From Ilyonectria destructans (taxonomy: Eukaryota; Ascomycota; Sordariomycetes; Hypocreales; Nectriaceae): 64,000 nucleotides of DNA. This document shows positions 1-10,862 of the stretch, piece by piece; positions within the stretch are counted from its first letter, which is position 1, and the number at the start of each line of letters is the position of its first letter. The DNA lies in the NCBI GenBank assembly GCA_020740775.1, contig JAHEWK010000011.1, forward strand, positions 310,001-374,000. Direction: 5' to 3'. The translations under genes were made by a program, and so were the position numbers. Under the pieces are notes generated by a model. That model was not told the origin of the DNA. It saw nothing but the letters and a program-made list of their open reading frames with translations, and made no database searches.

Positions 1-166
1 AGGGTTATTGACTTAACACTTAGAGTCATGCGTTAAAGTTGCGCGCTGGGCAAGGCAGTGGCTATTGGTGCTAATAGGTATATAAGATCATGGATGCGTC
101 ATGATTTCCTAAGTGGAGAGCAGCAACTTTTGTCTCTATTTGTTTCCCTCGGGCTTGACCGTGACA

Positions 167-1486
167 ATGAAAGCCTCTCTTCTCAGTACGCTGCTTGCGC
201 TCTCTTCAGTGACATCGGGATGCCTTCTCCCCGAAGAGCGCGAGGGCGGTGAAATGAGGACAGTTGTCCGCCGCCAAACGAGCAATGGAACGCCAATTGG
301 CACTGGCGATAGATTCAGTGCCGGAGCAACAGCGCCAAGAGGACTGGGAACGCAATCCACCACATTTAGCACGCTGCTGAACGTCAACGAGATCAAGAGC
401 GGTCTGCAAGGCCTCGCGAGTACGTACGGAATCACAACGTTTGAGACCCCGTACAAGACCTACCAAGGCGCCACTGTGCTTGGAGCCAAGGTTGGAGGCA
501 CCGGAGGCACCTGCAACAACGCCTATCGTGTCTTCTTCAATGGCAACATCCACGCTCGAGAGCGCGGATCTATGGACAGCGTGCTGTACTTCATCTCGGA
601 TCTGCTGTACGCCAACAAGAACAACGTCGGCCTCACATACGGATCCAAGACATACACCAGCGCGCAAGTCAAGACGGCCTTGTCCGCCGGAATTGTCTTC
701 ATTCCGCTGAGCAACCCCGACGGAGTTGCCTACGATCAGTCGACCAACAGCTGCTGGCGAAAGAACCGCAACCCCAACTCGGGCGGATCCGTCGGAGTGG
801 ATCTGAACCGCAACTTCGACTTCCTCTGGGACTTTAAGAATCTCTTCGCGTCCAGCGTGCAGTCAAGTGTGGCCTCGACCTCGACCAGCTCTGAGGTGTA
901 CCACGGAACCAGCGCCTTCTCCGAGCCGGAGACCAAGAACATCAAGTGGGTGTTTGATACATACTCCAAGGTCCGTTGGTTCGTTGACCTGCACTCGTAC
1001 GCAGGCGACGTGCTCTACAGCTGGGGCAGTGACGAGAACCAGTCCAAGTATTCGTACATGAGCTTTCTCAACAGCACTTACAGCAGTGTCCGCGGTGTCC
1101 TTACCGATACACCTGGTTCGGGCAAAGGCTACGGCGAGTATACGCCTCAAGCCGAGGACGACGCCAATGTCGCCGCAGCCGATCGCATGGTTTCCGCCAT
1201 GACTGCGGGCGGCGGCCGTTCTTACACGGCCATGCAAGCAGCCGCTCTGTATCCCACGTCCGGTGCTAGCGACGATTATGCCTACTCGCGACACTTTGCG
1301 GACACCAGCAAGAATCTTGTTCACGCCTACACAGTCGAGTTTGGGTTCGGCAATAGCGCGGCGTCCTGCCCGTTCTATCCCACTGTTGCTCAGTACAACT
1401 CAAACCTCAAAGCAACCAGTGCTGGTTTCATGGAGTTGTTGTTGTCTGCCGTTGACCTGGGACTTGGTGATGCGCAGACATGTTAA
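167..1486 (+). CDS. Secreted zinc carboxypeptidase, peptidase family M14
   Basis: A single-exon gene for about 439 aa. The frame is open from an upstream ATG at 113, but the ATG at 167 is preferred because it opens directly into a signal peptide (MKASLLSTLLALSSVTSG). The M14 active site is complete: the zinc motif HxxE (HARE, residues about 129-132), the third zinc ligand His in DLHSYAGDVLYSWG (about 276), and the catalytic Glu in YTVEFGFG (about 391). The DLNRNFDFLW stretch is the usual M14 Asn-Arg substrate-binding segment. M14 enzymes remove single C-terminal residues from peptides. The signal peptide implies secretion and a role in extracellular protein use. Fungal members usually carry a propeptide, and residues about 20-100 could serve as one. 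No lesion is seen. Confidence 0.93.
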   Translation: MKASLLSTLLALSSVTSGCLLPEEREGGEMRTVVRRQTSNGTPIGTGDRFSAGATAPRGLGTQSTTFSTLLNVNEIKSGLQGLASTYGITTFETPYKTYQGATVLGAKVGGTGGTCNNAYRVFFNGNIHARERGSMDSVLYFISDLLYANKNNVGLTYGSKTYTSAQVKTALSAGIVFIPLSNPDGVAYDQSTNSCWRKNRNPNSGGSVGVDLNRNFDFLWDFKNLFASSVQSSVASTSTSSEVYHGTSAFSEPETKNIKWVFDTYSKVRWFVDLHSYAGDVLYSWGSDENQSKYSYMSFLNSTYSSVRGVLTDTPGSGKGYGEYTPQAEDDANVAAADRMVSAMTAGGGRSYTAMQAAALYPTSGASDDYAYSRHFADTSKNLVHAYTVEFGFGNSAASCPFYPTVAQYNSNLKATSAGFMELLLSAVDLGLGDAQTC

Positions 1487-3104
1487 GTTGTGATGACCGA
1501 AAGAGCATGCATTCGTGAGGATTTACGTATGAGATAGAATTATGACGGGATGAGGTCAAGAGTGGACCACAGGACGTTGAGCTGCAAGACATTTGGTGCT
1601 TCAGCCTTCAAGGACGATCTTGCTACCTGTAAATAAGAGTGCATTCTGAACCTGAAAGGTAATGAGGCGAGTAAATACAACGAAAGCAGAAATGAATCGT
1701 TTACTGGGTGTCGACCCTTGTTCCTTTGATAAATCTAGTGAATCCGTTCCATTAGAAATAGGGTGCAACCACTACATCCTACCATGTTGTACTCGCGCTC
1801 CTTCTTTCTCACATAAATATACTCCGAAAGTCAATCGAGAATAGAGCTACAGCCCTAGTCATTTTCAGTGAAAGGTCCGCGTCGTTTTGCAGCATATAAT
1901 CCAGCGAGATTTGATTCTCTGCTCAAATATCGAGAAGGCTCTTGCTCTACGAAATCTCTGAACCTTGCTTGATCTGTGGCGCGGATGTGACCTTGCTGGC
2001 TGTTGTCGATTATGTCTATCAAGAGATAAACCATAATCTAAGAGATATCTGTAAAGGGTACAAGCAGTGTAAATTTGGTGTTTAATGACATGCACTGTGG
2101 TAGCAAGCATCTGTACCCTTTTAAACATCGTAAAGCAAGGACTTAATACGAAACTCCAGATGAGTCCTGTGGAGTGGAAGACGAAAATGATGATTGTAAT
2201 TGTAAGTAGCGTAGGGTACCTAACCTTGATCATGAGGCAGTCCTGGGCGGATGTATTTGATTCATTCATGCCTGGCCTGCAACATACAAACACGACGATC
2301 TGTCCCTGGGCGGACGCAACACTACCTCGTCGAATCTCGTCGTGCCCGGCATCTGACACCCTCTACCTCAAGGAAGTCGGATAACGGGCATTTCCGGTAT
2401 GGTTACGGTTAAGGTTACTCCTGCTGGGCGGGTCCGAGCAAGTGCCGAGATGTGATGAATCCGTTCAACTCCACTTTGTCCCTCAATGAATCTAACTATG
2501 ATTCGAGCAGAGGTCGGGGAAAAGCCCCGACATGCCGTCCGTGGATCGCCTGCAGAGCCGAAACAACGTCTCTTGGTAGCGGTCCCTGCTCGGGGGTATC
2601 AAAATGGGCGATAGAATCAATCGTAGTATCTCCGACCTAGTCACATCATGTTTGCTTACCCTGACCCATGGGATCGTCGCTGCCGATCGACCTCTCCGCG
2701 ACGAAACAGGTTTAATGCCAACTTGCCTACATGCCGGATGTAGCGGATGCACTCCGTAGCGCGAAATTAACCTCTCACCGCTGATGCTATCCGGCATAAG
2801 GCATCTGCCTCGTCTTTATGTTTCGCCTCGCGCTGGCTAGAACCGATTAGTAAGCGGGATCCGGAATGATTTGTTGTCTCGGGATTCGGAATAATGTGTT
2901 GTCGCGAGCAGCAACCTGTCAGCCCAGCAAAGTGTTAGGTTGCTCGCGGCTCGCCGAAGGGTATAAAAGAGCATGTATGCTGGGTATGAATCAGGACTTC
3001 TTCCAGGCTCAAGGATAAAAGAAAAACTCTTCACTCCGATCCCTACCACGCAAGGCATTCTCTGTGAAACCCCGGCCTAGAATAAAGATCAACACACTCC
3101 AGAC
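1487..3104. other. Intergenic, no gene supported
   Basis: This stretch contains only short overlapping open frames on both strands, without recognisable motifs, signal peptides or plausible exon chains. The last 150 bases form the promoter of the NmrA-like gene. Confidence 0.6.
2962..2968 (+). promoter_or_regulatory. TATA-box-like element before the NmrA-like gene
   Basis: TATAAAA lies about 140 nt upstream of the ATG at 3105, a normal distance for a fungal core promoter. This rests on sequence match and position only. Confidence 0.35.
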
Positions 3105-4221
3105 ATGTCTATTATCACCGTCTTTGGTGCCACTGGCGCCCAGGGAGGCTCCGTCGTCAGGCAACTCCTCAAGGACCCAAGGTGGAAAGTTCGAGGCATC
3201 ACTCGTGATGTGAATTCGGAGAAATCTAGGGAGTTGGCATCTCAAGTAAGTCGTTTATAACTCCTGCAGACACGGCTGTCTGATATGGCTGCCCATTTAC
3301 CCTTCGGCTTATGCAAGTCTTTTACCTTTTAGGGTGTCGAGGTTGTGGCTGCAGATCTCTTTGACGTGAAAAGTCTCGAGAGAGCCGTTGAGGGCGCCTA
3401 CGGAATCTTCCTTGTGACTCTCTTCTGGGAATTCATCCCAGATCACGGCTTGGACGGTGCCGGTGAGCAAGAGATGATTCAATTCAAAAACCTGGCTGTT
3501 GCAGCTTCAAAGTCCCCAACTCTGGAGCATCTCGTCCTCAGCACTCTACCGCCCGCGGACAAGAGCTCAGGTGGAAAGTTCAAAGTGCCGCACACTGATT
3601 ACAAGGATAAAGGCGTGGAGTGGATCCGACAGAACACTCCCAATCTTTGGGCAAAGTCGTCTGAGTACTGGGCTGGCTTTTACACATCGAACCTCTGGAC
3701 CCTTCCTTTCACTAAACCAGTCAAACCAGTGAGTGATACATTTCGAAGTTCCATCTCAATGTATAGAAATGGGCACAGGCTAATACTTTCCGCGGCAGCC
3801 TGGCTCTGGAGCCTACCTACTCCTTCTCCCCTCAAAGCCTTTGGCAACAGTTTCCCTCGCGGGCGACTTGGACACCAACACTGGCATCATTGTTGAGGCC
3901 ATTTTCAAGCTTGGTCCCAAAGCATTTGACCGCATCGCCATGGGTACCACCGACCTGAAGCCCATTCGGGATCTCGCTATCTATTATGAGAAGGTCACGG
4001 GTAAACCCACTCACTATGTTGAGGTCTCTGATGAAGCATTTGAAGCGCTCTATGGAGCCTACGGGAAGGAATTAGCGGCCCAGCTCCGCTGGAGCGAGTC
4101 CGTGACTGACTGGGAGAACCTAGCCCCTGGAAGGGTCATAAGCCATCAGGAGCTCGGAGTAGACGGCAGGCTCATCGGCTTTGAGGAGGCCCTTGTCGCG
4201 GCTAAGGATAAGTTGGAATGA
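3105..4221 (+). CDS. NmrA-like family NAD(P)-binding protein
   Basis: Three exons, 3105-3245, 3333-3728 and 3799-4221, give 319 aa. Intron 1 is GTAAGT...TTTTAG. Intron 2 is GTGAGT...GGCAG with a GCTAAT branch site just before it ends. Phases agree at both junctions. The protein opens with the dinucleotide-binding motif TVFGATGAQGGS, followed by the HSCARG/NmrA pattern of an atypical short-chain dehydrogenase fold. Members sense NAD(P) redox state or act as reductases. NmrA itself represses nitrogen metabolism genes by binding GATA factors. The catalytic YxxxK is not obvious, which fits a sensor or regulator better than an enzyme. The specific partner cannot be inferred. Confidence 0.85.
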
Positions 4222-4624
4222 TGGTTTAAGTTCCAAGCTTTCATGTAACCCGCAAGAGTATGGAACAGCTGAATATAGGTTTGTGGAAGGAAGGAGACAA
4301 TTTGTGCGTGGCTAGCATTGGTTGTGTTTCCCGATGGTGTCATGCAGTACTTTGCCTTTTCTAGATGACTGGCAGTGGGACGTTGAATTCCTCAATGTCA
4401 TAAATCTGAGTAGAAACTTTCTGCGTTCACTGGTTGCAGAAAGACAGCGAGGGAGACGCAGCCGAGGGCATTCAACCAAGCTCCATGATTGAACTTCGTC
4501 GGTATGACCTCTCCGAGTGCGACGCTAATTCAACGTGAACAAGAACTGTTGCGAGGATACATAGAATCATCTACTGCTACTGAATTGACAGTCCAACTTT
4601 TACTTCGCAGCAAACGGATAACTC
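4222..4624. other. Intergenic, no gene supported
   Basis: The 3' flank of the NmrA-like gene. Short frames on both strands show no motif. Confidence 0.5.
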
Positions 4625-4837
4625 CTAGGTCGTCCACAACTGGCCTTCAAAAACAGGATAAGCTAGCCGCACAACAGTGTTTGACCCTTCAAACTCGTAG
4701 TTCCACGTCCCCGGAAACAGGTCACCCACGCCGCCAGAATTGTCAGAGGCGATGGCGTACTTATTGGTGCAGAATGGCTGGTTCAACCGGAGAATGTCAC
4801 GGCCGTTTGGCATGCACAAGTTTCTATTGAATTTCAA
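4625..4837 (-). other. Possible coding fragment, unrecognised
   Basis: A minus-strand open frame of about 70 codons with ordinary-looking composition (Gly/Asn/Trp-rich, e.g. GTWNYEFEG) ends at a stop. It has no in-frame ATG at its beginning. It lies just downstream of the small minus-strand gene at 4864-5250. It may be the last exon of something unrecognised, a gene remnant, or chance. Confidence 0.2.
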
Positions 4838-4863
4838 TCGAATTTATTGACGGCCTTGGCTTT

Positions 4864-5250
4864 CTACCCTCTGCGTTTCCCCTGCCTACCCCTTGCGCGG
4901 CTCTGGCCAGCGCTTCTCGCCGGTTGCCAGTGCCAAACGCCTGGAACTAGCACAGGGACCTCTTCCTTCCGGCTCTCCTCGATGTACTTGTTCGTCGTCT
5001 TCGCATCGAGATGTCTGGGTTCTTCGATCTCTTCTTTCGCAAAGGCCTTGTCTTCGCGCCTATGCTTCTTCATGAGCTTGAGCCCGAAGATGATCGATTT
5101 ATCAGGTACATGGGCGGCGTGCCTAGCTTCCTCCCTTTGCCGCTGCGTTCAATGCACCTCCTAGGATGTCCGATAAGATCGACAACCAATGGCTTATACT
5201 GCACTCTCTGGTTTGGCAAGATCATCACGAATGATCAACTGAAGTAACAT
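4864..5250 (-). CDS. Possible small charged protein, two exons
   Basis: A minus-strand model joins exon 5200-5250 (17 codons from an ATG) to exon 4864-5142, giving 109 aa. The 57-nt intron has donor GTATAA and acceptor CGCAG, and both sides are phase 0. The product is rich in Lys, Arg and Glu, with a stretch resembling an amphipathic helix (FGLKLMKKHRREDKAF), and has no signal peptide. I do not recognise a family. The model rests on splice-site plausibility and an uninterrupted frame. The GTATAA donor is weak, and the gene may be a relic. Confidence 0.33.
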
Positions 5251-7207
5251 GCTCTCTCGTTGTAGAAACAAACGTGGGCTCACTTTCCGAGCCCGCTCCG
5301 CGTAGATGGCTTAGAGCCGATAGATGGCTCAGAGCCGACTAGATAATCTGTGTTAGCTTTCACCCTCAAAGATAAAAACTTGCTGCTGCATTGCAGGGGT
5401 TTGACGTTACGCTTCCTGTTTTGCCTCACACAACACGAAGACCCATGAGTTGCCTGTGCACCGGCAGGCAAGCCGGATAAAACCGACAAGATGCGGTATT
5501 TTCTCAACCGATATTGCCGGAAATGCATTGACTGATTGCTGACTGATGCTCAAACCTGCAGCAACATTGAAACAGTCATGCACTTTGCCGCGCGAACTGC
5601 ACATTGCCTTGGTCGAGCTGAGGTGGCCAACTGGAAGGGTGCAGGGACACCTATCAACTACAGCACGTTTCAATGAGGCCGGAGCGGTGGTCGGTGACCA
5701 TATGACCCTCCTTGTGTTGTTCAAGACGTGCATCCTGACGTGACATTGGGGGACCTCATTCCATCGTTGCAACCTGGCGGTTCCCGGTATTGTGGATGGC
5801 TGTTGCACATCATTCTCGCCCATTTAAGCTCGCAGAGCCTAGTTGGTCCACCTGAGGCTTGCCTCCCTCCATTGTTCCACTTTAGGGTGGCCATGGAGCA
5901 AGTTACCCTGCATTTTTCTAGCTGTTAAGTCAGACAGGATCAAGCTTAAAAATAGAGTAATAAATAAGACATAATGAGTTTATTTCAAACAAGGCACTCC
6001 ATGATACAGGCTGTTGTCCCTGCCTCGTGCCCTCGTTCACCAGGTCATGTCGAGAAAAGTATGGGGCTAATACGAGACAATTCTAGCCGTTTGCATCCTG
6101 TACTTGTCCTACCACTAATGCATTGCTACAAGTGGAGATCCTCATTTTTGTGGTGTGTGGTGTAGTTGGTAAAATCTAACAGGATGCGACTCTAAGAGGT
6201 GCATAATTTGCCTCCGTTTGCCAATAGAATTCCAACACTGGTCGATATAGCCCTATTCAGTCCTTCGGCACGATTTAAATGATGCGCTAAGGCCAACTGA
6301 ATCTTGCAGGAATGGTGAGCCGAACGGACGGCCAAAAGTACATGGAGTTTGCTCATGCGATACTACCTGCCTATTCGGAAGCTTATGCGGACCAGTCTCT
6401 GTTCTGGCGGGCGCTGAGGTGCAAAGCATCATCATGCCGTCTGTACCTCTCGTCAACAAGCCTTCAGAAGCTGCAGACCGAGAATCGTCGTAGGGCTTGA
6501 GAATTTGGGTTCGTCCCAGGGTGTAGGACTGAGCGTGTCGGAGAACCTCGTGTCTAACATGGGCCGCTTAATCATGAATAAACAGAAAACCTGACACGTC
6601 GCATTACGGGTAAAGTCGAAAGATTGGCACGGCAAAGAGTGGAGAAACTAAAATGCTTGTTTGTCTTAGCCACATACGAACGAGGCACATATCCCAGAGT
6701 TAGGAGTTAGATCAGGTGCAAAAGTTCCCAGTCATATGTGTTAAACCTCGCCCACGCTCACGAGCTGGAACACTCATCGGAGTCTTTCTGCGCCTCTCGG
6801 CTATAGCCGATCGCCTCGTATAGCTACTTCTGGAGAATATCACCGTGCGTCACGGGTGGGTGTCAGACAGAGTTGAATGACCTGCCGTTTACGGCCTGGA
6901 GATCGTGGGATGCTGACGGCTTAACCATCACGAGTTTTGCAAAGCTAACTTCATTTGCTACTATCCCTAGCTTACAAAATTTAAGCTTATGAAATCAAAT
7001 AAGGAAGGAACTAAGCGGCAATTAAACGACATGCTCGAGAAAATAAGTATACAAAGTGATGCCATCGCTCTCCTATTCCAACTCTCACCACCAACCGTCT
7101 CCCAGTCTTCAGCCCTCACTCACTTCGAATCTCGGTTAGCACCTTTCTCCCTCCATTCAGGAGCCCAAACTCACCAGTGAATCAGTCAAAATCAAACTCC
7201 AGCCAAC
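5251..7207. other. Intergenic, nearly 2 kb
   Basis: No supported gene. The longest frame (minus strand, 5407-5823) looks random in composition and has no domain motif. The last 200 bases are AT-rich then CT-rich, as in fungal promoters, and lead to the small secreted protein gene. Confidence 0.55.
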
Positions 7208-7660
7208 ATGCGTTTCGACATCCTCGCCACTCTTGCCGCCCTGGCTTCCGGTGCTGTCGCCGACAGAATGGAGGTCTTCACCGAGTGCGCCGCCTTCGGA
7301 CAGTGCAGCAGTGCGAACGCTTTCTTCTACACCGACTATGGAACCTATAGGGTCGACGCCAACACTGGTTGCCGAGGCACCAGCGTTCCCGGCATGATCG
7401 AGTTCTGCGTCGACTGGGACAACCGCCGCGCCCACTTCGTGTACAACGGCCAGAACAAGCGCTGCCTCATCCAGCGATCCGAGACTGTCTACGGCTGCGC
7501 GGCTCAGCAGTGCTGGAAGACTACCTGGGAGGAGGTCGGCTGCAGCTGGAGGAAGGCCCTTGAGGAGGGGGAGGATCTTGCTAGCGTCTCTGCCACTACA
7601 GCTGCTGCGATTGAGACTGAGGAGCCTAAGAACTCTGCTATTGATGTTATGATTTTATAA
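7208..7660 (+). CDS. Small secreted cysteine-rich protein (effector candidate)
   Basis: A single exon of 150 aa. The start follows a CT-rich leader and a CCAACATG context. A clear signal peptide (MRFDILATLAALASGAVA, about 18 aa) precedes a mature part holding eight cysteines, all between residues about 27 and 117, which is enough for four disulfides. The rest is a short acidic tail (EEGEDLA...). There is no membrane anchor. Small size, secretion and an even Cys count are the usual criteria for candidate effectors or secreted antimicrobial/adhesion proteins. I recognise no named family. Function is inference only. Confidence 0.82.
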   Translation: MRFDILATLAALASGAVADRMEVFTECAAFGQCSSANAFFYTDYGTYRVDANTGCRGTSVPGMIEFCVDWDNRRAHFVYNGQNKRCLIQRSETVYGCAAQQCWKTTWEEVGCSWRKALEEGEDLASVSATTAAAIETEEPKNSAIDVMIL

Positions 7661-8511
7661 AGCTGTTAATAGAAGTAACAGTTTGTTGACTAGTTGTGTT
7701 GGTTTTAATGTAACATATTAAACCACCTGTGATTTTCTAAGGGTGGGTGGCTTCGCCTTGTCACATTTCAATCTGTAGCTCCGCTGCTAAACTGCACTCG
7801 TGGAACAAATCATCCAGTTGTAGCTGTACGCAGAGTTTCCCGAGAATGATTGGTTATGGGCTGTGCCACGTTCTATACAACCTCCTGCTGACATAGCCAC
7901 CTGCAGGAGATTGTGGTTGAGTGGGAAGCGGGCGCAGCAAGTCTTTTTGCTGGTAGACCAATCCGCCTCACACCCTCATGAACACACCGAGAGAAGAAAC
8001 GTTTACCCAAAGAAAAATGTGGTAAATTCTGAAATGTATATAAATTACGGTAGTATTCGAGAGCAAGTAGACCATAGAAGGCTCAATAAGAGCCGGAGTG
8101 TCATGTTCGTTACTTAGCCTGCTATCAATGACCGACCTTTGTATTGTGGCGCAGTAGTTGCGAGGCTTCCCGTTCTATGAGCGCTCCATGTCTTGCACTT
8201 TGTAGGCACTTTGTAGGGTAGGCTCAGCAATCGCCTTGCATAAGGCCTAATCTTGCGTGGTGGTTGCCTTTCGTCGGTGTCGTTCTACGTGGGTGGTTGT
8301 CATTGGCGTCTTGATTTTCAGGCAGAATTTCAGAGTGGGGTAGTGTCGAGCTCGCCAGGTTCGACGAAAGATAAAAGATTCGTGCCGTATTGCTTTTTAG
8401 ATTTATTCCCCTGTAGAACCCACGCCCTTGGTTATCCATGGTGATACCCGTATTGCATTCCACCCGATTACTCTATACGTCACCTTTTCGCAGCTGCAGC
8501 CTATCCACGCC
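7661..8511. other. Intergenic, no gene supported
   Basis: A T-rich 3' flank of the secreted-protein gene is followed by short frames without motifs. The ATG at 8438 just upstream of the next gene is in a different frame from its coding sequence. Confidence 0.55.
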
Positions 8512-10630
8512 ATGATCGAGGTGTTACTCGCTATTGCCGGGCTTATCCCGCCGTTGGTCCAGTTTGCCACAGTTTTGACCCGGAAGGTCAAGAGATTTCT
8601 CGATACGAAGAAATATATCAAACAAAGGAAGAGTCTGGCTTTTATACATCGTGAGATCAAGTCATGGACAGCAATGCTCTGCATGATCAGAAACAGTAAC
8701 GCACCAGAAGGAAGTGCTACAGCTAAACTTTTCCGATCATGCAAGACTAAGATCAAAGAGTACAGATCTGTGCTGAAGCAAATCAGGAATCGGCTTTGGA
8801 AATATCCCAATTCTGAGAAACAGTTGCTGATAGTGACTGAGGTCCTTGATCTCTTAAAAGCCCTGAAGAACTTCAGTGAGGGGGGTGAAGTGGAGAGATT
8901 GCTGACAGCCGTCAACACGTACGATGAATTTCCCCTCCCAAAACCGTAAGTGTATGTGGAGGTACTAACACAGACCCTTGACAGTGCAATCAGTTCAGAC
9001 AGCAATTCCGTCATCAAATCAGTGCACGATCAGAATATAGTCATTTTTGAGCAGATATCCGATATGCGGGCACAATTCAATGGACTGATTGAGGAACTCA
9101 ATAAGAGCCAGGGGACTACGAGTCTGCAACCGCAGCAGTCCCAACTCCAAATCGAGCAGTTCGATCAGAAACTCGAAAGACTGACAGATTCCATGCTAGG
9201 CTATGGTGGTTCTTCTACTGAAACAGACTCCAGTGATTCTGAGGCCTCGTTGCTGGCGGAGGATCGAGAGGTTGACACATCAGACACAACCCTGCACAGT
9301 GAGGTTTCTAATGACTCACCAAGTATGTGACCAAGCATGACCAGAGAATGGATGTTTCCTATCTGACTGTGAATACAATACTGACCTTTTCAGGGAGTCA
9401 CTGTGGCCGATCGAGACCCGCTTGCATGTACTGTGATCGAAGCACCATGACTAACATGGTTCGAGTGGATCCCCCATTGAGAAATGTGTACGCAAGTTAT
9501 TTCTTAATTCTTCATGTCGCCTTGCAATCATATCTAATAGATCTTAAGCCCCCAAGTCACTTGCGATGGCGATAATCTCACAGCTCGTATTGCAAAGCTA
9601 TATGAAGAGATTGCTGAAAACCAAGGTTGTCTGGAAGTTGTCGCTGGCTCCTTCGATCAAACAGCGCCGACTGGCTTCGAGGTCATGAAAGTGGATAAAA
9701 AGGACTGGCAAGAAGACCGTAATTTTGCCACCTGCGGCTGGGGAAGTGACGATTCTATCACGCTTTACATTGCTCTCCCAGAAGGGCGTTTGAAGGACCT
9801 TGTTGAGATATACGACAAGGACTTTGAATCTGTTTTAAGGACCAAATCGACTACCCGGAGAGTTTCTGCCATATTACTGCCGGCGGATCACATCGTGCCT
9901 CTAATTCTAGCTTCTAGGTTTAACTTCCGGCACATCTTGAACTTACACTACCCCCAACCCCAGCTAGCTATACATTGGGATATGGCATCCATGACCACAA
10001 AAGGCAAAGTTTACGTCCGCCTCGGTAATCTCAAGGAGCTCTACAAGAACATCGAGACGAAACGCCAGGGGGATTCTGGATGTGCGCTGCCTAAAATTCG
10101 CAACATCGTCATATGCATTACCATTCCTTGGGAAAAGTATTCCCAGTGGGCCCAGGGGGAGAAAAAAGACCATGGTCTGGACGCGCTGTGGGAGCAGGGA
10201 ATTGTTGCCACTCTCCCGGTGCTGGTGGAGCTCGCAGATGGTATGGAGGAGCCCCATATGTGGTGCCCTAAGAAAACGAAACCAAGTGCAGAACCCCGTT
10301 CAAGTGGGAAGACCGTCCATGCAATTTTTCAAGAGGTGAGAGTTGAAGGACGGCACCGACTACTTCCCTTGTTCTTAGTTTCGCTGACCTTTACGCCAGT
10401 ATGTGCATCCAGATCTTCCTCCGGAAACACCTTCAAGGAAAGAAACGAGATTTTTCGTTGTAATCCACAAAACAGGAGGAAGGGATGAATGGGTCAAGGT
10501 TGTACAATCTATTCTCTCCAAGGATCAGGAGCGTGTACTGGAGCCGTATCGGCTTAGCGATGATGTCATGCCCATCGATATAGCGGACCTCACACGGCAC
10601 TGCCGGCAAGAGACGAGTATTGTTGACTAG
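8512..10630 (+). CDS. Unrecognised protein with HeLo-like helical N-terminus
   Basis: Proposed exons are 8512-8945, 8985-9322, 9394-9485, 9541-10335 and 10400-10630 (629 aa), with all phases consistent. The ATG at 8512 opens MIEVLLAIAGLIPPLVQFATVL, a hydrophobic helix followed by basic helices. This layout resembles the helical N-terminal (HeLo-like) domains in fungal NLR/STAND-associated proteins, but the match is by eye. Residues about 145-250 are Ser/Gln/Asp-rich with coiled-coil character. The C-terminal 330 residues look globular and are not recognised, and no NACHT or kinase motif is present. Intron 1 would be only 39 nt and contains the in-frame TAA that would otherwise end the frame. 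The short third exon (92 nt) is the weakest part. Without splicing the gene would be broken at 8947 and 9328. Confidence 0.6.
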
Positions 10631-10862
10631 TTGTGTTGGTTCGTCTTTGATGGTCGATGGATCTCTTTCTTCTTGATGGATGATGACGTTGAATGGAATT
10701 TGTTCTCCACTATGAATTCTCAAGTTCCTTCTCATAATACCTAAATATTGAACACCCCGTTGCTAAGCTTTGTGCTTCAACCTCCCTCTCACGGAAAACA
10801 TGTTGACTTGATCACTAGGTATTACTTCAATTAAACAAAGCCAAATACAAGACACTATCTGC

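Noticed and set aside
5407..5823. 138-codon minus-strand frame
   Set aside because: No domain, no splice partners and mixed composition; treated as chance.
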